Positions 14,794 through 16,614 of a stretch of DNA of 16,614 nucleotides are shown piece after piece. This stretch comes from JANRKN01 sp033763435. Its GTDB lineage: Bacteria; Planctomycetota; Phycisphaerae; Phycisphaerales; UBA1924. The notes under the pieces were generated by a model that saw only the letters and a list, made by a program, of their open reading frames with translations, made no database searches and had not been told where the DNA came from. The DNA lies in the NCBI GenBank assembly GCA_033763435.1, contig JANRKN010000047.1, positions 1 through 16,614 on the forward strand, read 5' to 3'. A program made the translations under genes and the position numbers. Positions within the stretch are counted from its first letter, which is position 1. Every line of letters starts with the position of its first letter.

Positions 14794-16461
14794 ATGAGGT
14801 TCGAGGCGTCCCAATCTCTGCGGATGGGCCAGCACCTGAAGCTGGCGCCCAGGATGATCCAGTCGATGGAGATCCTGCAGATGCCCCTCGCCGAGCTCGA
14901 GGAGCGCATCGAACAGGAACTCGAAAGCAACCCGACGCTGGAGCTGGTCGAGCCCGGGAGCGAAGCGCCCGCGGCGAGCGATCCGCGCGCCGCCCAGACC
15001 GCCGCGCTGGATGCCGAGGCCTCGGCCGAGCACATCGACGACCGCGGGCAGGACGAGCACTTCGAGCGGCTGGCCGAGTTCAGCGAGTCCGAGCCCGAGG
15101 CGATCGAGAACGACACCGACGCGCCGGGCGCCTCGTCGACCGAGCCGATCGAGCGCGACCTCACGCGCTCGCTCTCGCGACTTGATGAGGAGTCTTCGTA
15201 CGCCCCCGCGCGCAGCGACGGCGAGCGCGACGCCAAGATGGACGCGATGGCCAGCGCGCCCGACCGCGCCGAGCCCCTGGGCGAGCAGCTCGCGCACCAG
15301 TGGGCGCTGGTCGAGACCGATGCGCGGACGCGCGCGCTGGGCGAGCAGATCATCGCGGCCCTGGACGAGGACGGTTTTCTTCGCACGCCGCTGGAAACAC
15401 TCGCCGAGCGGCTGAACGCGGCGAAGACCCCCGAGATCGGCGCCGTAGGGCTTGCGGAGCTGCACGATGCGCTGGTCGAGGTTCAGACCGAGCTCGAGCC
15501 GGCGGGCGTCGCCGCGCGCGACACGCGCGAGTGTCTGCTGCTGCAGCTCCGCGCCGCCTCGCGGGGCGATGCCGCGGGCGCTCGCTTTACCGACGACGAA
15601 TCCGAACACCTCGACGCCGCGCTGATCCTGGTCGAGGATCACCTCGACGACCTGATGAAGAACCGCCTTCCGCGGATCGCGGAGAAGACGGGCCTGTCGC
15701 TCGATGAGATCCGGGGCGCGCTGAGCGTGATGAAGAAGCTCAGCCTCGCGCCCGCACGACAGCTCGTGCAGGAGCAGGTGCGCCCCATCGTGCCCGACGC
15801 GATCATCGAGTTCGACGCCGAGAACGACCGCTACGTCGCGTACCTCAACGATCGGCGCATCCCCGCGCTGCGCCTGAACCGCGAGTACGCCATGCTCGCG
15901 CGCCAGAAGGCGACGCCCCAGCGCGACAAGGAGTTCTTCCGCAAGAATCTCAGCAACGCGCAGTGGCTCATCGATGCCGTCGAGCAGCGCAAGGGCACCG
16001 TGCTCCGCGTTGTGCAGGCGGTTGCCGATGCGCAGCGCGAGTTCTTCGACTTTGGCCCCGCGGCGCTCAAGCCCCTGCCCATGACGGGCGTCGCCGAGAA
16101 ACTCGGCATCCACGTCGCGACGGTCTCGCGCGCGGTCGCCGACAAGCACGTCCTCACGCCCCGCGGCGTCATGCCCCTCCGCAAATTCTTCTCGGGCGGC
16201 ATCCAGACGCGCACCCGCGTCGAGGAACCGCAGGGCCCCGCCGGCCCCGTCGAAGTTTCTGGCGGCGAGGCGCTCGCGTGGGACGCGATCAAGGAAGCCC
16301 TCAAGGCCGTCGTCGACGCCGAGGACAAGTCCAAGCCCCTCAGCGATGAGGCGATCGTCGCGAAGCTCAAGGAGCGCGGCATCGACATCGCCCGGCGCAC
16401 GGTCGCCAAGTATCGCGACCAGCTCCAGATCGCGCCCGCGCGGATGCGCAAGCAGTTCTGA
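14794..16461 (+). CDS. rpoN: RNA polymerase sigma-54 factor
   Basis: The product is 555 aa. Sigma-54 directs RNA polymerase to -24/-12 promoters and needs an AAA+ activator to open them. Region I is the Gln/Leu-rich N-terminus (residues 5-50, with SLRMGQHLKLAPRMIQSMEI and then LQMPLAELEE). Region II is an acidic low-complexity stretch (about 52-150). The core-binding region follows (about 160-400). The helix-turn-helix lies at about 428-456 (GVAEKLGIHVATVSRAVADK). The RpoN box is ARRTVAKYRDQ (533-543), with Asp where Glu is usual. All regions are present and the length is normal for the family. An AGGAAG ribosome-binding site lies 11 nt before the ATG. No sigma-54 activator gene or convincing -24/-12 site was found in the window. 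Confidence 0.95.
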   Translation: MRFEASQSLRMGQHLKLAPRMIQSMEILQMPLAELEERIEQELESNPTLELVEPGSEAPAASDPRAAQTAALDAEASAEHIDDRGQDEHFERLAEFSESEPEAIENDTDAPGASSTEPIERDLTRSLSRLDEESSYAPARSDGERDAKMDAMASAPDRAEPLGEQLAHQWALVETDARTRALGEQIIAALDEDGFLRTPLETLAERLNAAKTPEIGAVGLAELHDALVEVQTELEPAGVAARDTRECLLLQLRAASRGDAAGARFTDDESEHLDAALILVEDHLDDLMKNRLPRIAEKTGLSLDEIRGALSVMKKLSLAPARQLVQEQVRPIVPDAIIEFDAENDRYVAYLNDRRIPALRLNREYAMLARQKATPQRDKEFFRKNLSNAQWLIDAVEQRKGTVLRVVQAVADAQREFFDFGPAALKPLPMTGVAEKLGIHVATVSRAVADKHVLTPRGVMPLRKFFSGGIQTRTRVEEPQGPAGPVEVSGGEALAWDAIKEALKAVVDAEDKSKPLSDEAIVAKLKERGIDIARRTVAKYRDQLQIAPARMRKQF

Positions 16462-16467
16462 CCGCGA

Positions 16468-16614
16468 CTATCGCAGCGCGCGGACGATCACGATGAGAAT
16501 GAACCCGAGCGCCAGCGAGATCGCGGTGATCATGACCCACTTGGGCGTGCTGCTGCCTGTTTCTTCGCTGGCGCTGAGCACCGCGCCGCACTTGTGGCAC
16601 CACTCCGCTTCGTC
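16468..16614 (-). CDS. Small zinc-knuckle plus transmembrane protein, 3' end only
   Basis: Reading the minus strand from the window edge gives 48 codons and a TAG stop at 16470-16468. The visible part begins DEAEWCHKCGAVLSASEE, has one CxxC knuckle (CHKC), then a 20-residue hydrophobic helix (WVMITAISLALGFILIVIV) and a short basic tail (RALR). A zinc-ribbon next to a single membrane helix is common in small bacterial membrane proteins of unknown role. The 5' end is outside the window, so a second CxxC and the start cannot be seen. It converges with rpoN, leaving only 6 bp between stops. Confidence 0.65.
   Translation of the reverse strand, partial: DEAEWCHKCGAVLSASEETGSSTPKWVMITAISLALGFILIVIVRALR

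Overview
The window is high-GC DNA with densely packed housekeeping genes. It has a full outer-membrane assembly gene (bamA), sigma-54 (rpoN), recR, ispE and gmd. It also has lineage-type secreted or membrane proteins of low complexity: an anti-sigma-like protein, a PDZ protein, and a TPR protein coupled to a SpoIIE phosphatase. This mix points to a diderm bacterium, most likely a planctomycete of the Phycisphaerae type. That placement is inferred from protein flavour and gene content, not from a marker tree.

Layout. Positions 1-60 are a G-rich 10-bp tandem repeat leading into an anti-sigma-like membrane protein (74-787). Next is a secreted PDZ/coiled-coil gene whose frame runs from 924 to 2264 but is cut by one in-frame TAG at 1596-1598. 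A strong intrinsic terminator (2380-2414) separates it from a methyltransferase-like gene (2436-3359). That gene converges on a NIF3/DUF34 gene (3381-4556, minus). A 152-bp divergent spacer filled with 7-bp repeats follows, then ispE (4709-5629). ispE converges on gmd (5643-6740, minus). A 363-bp spacer leads to a two-gene operon of a secreted TPR protein (7104-8801) and a PocR/GAF/SpoIIE-type PP2C phosphatase (8798-10621), which overlap by 4 nt. On the minus strand a membrane-anchored tyrosine phosphatase (13319-13942) overlaps bamA (10656-13322) by 4 nt. Divergent from it are recR (14027-14755) and rpoN (14794-16461). The last 147 bases hold the 3' end of a small zinc-knuckle/transmembrane protein on the minus strand (16468-16614).

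Genes with joint roles. The anti-sigma-like and PDZ genes look like an envelope-signalling pair. The TPR and SpoIIE pair looks like a partner-switching or stress-signalling unit. The phosphatase-bamA overlap ties a surface phosphatase to outer-membrane biogenesis. ispE (isoprenoids), gmd (GDP-6-deoxysugars), recR (recombination) and rpoN (alternative sigma factor) are conserved core functions.

The two most notable signals are the single in-frame amber codon in an otherwise intact PDZ gene, and a promoter pattern. All four starts that lack a Shine-Dalgarno sequence (methyltransferase, ispE, phosphatase, recR) carry a TANNNT hexamer ending 6-9 nt before the ATG, as expected for leaderless mRNAs. 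I did not see a defence island, CRISPR array, mobile element, rRNA or tRNA. Nothing here is clearly an undescribed multi-gene system.
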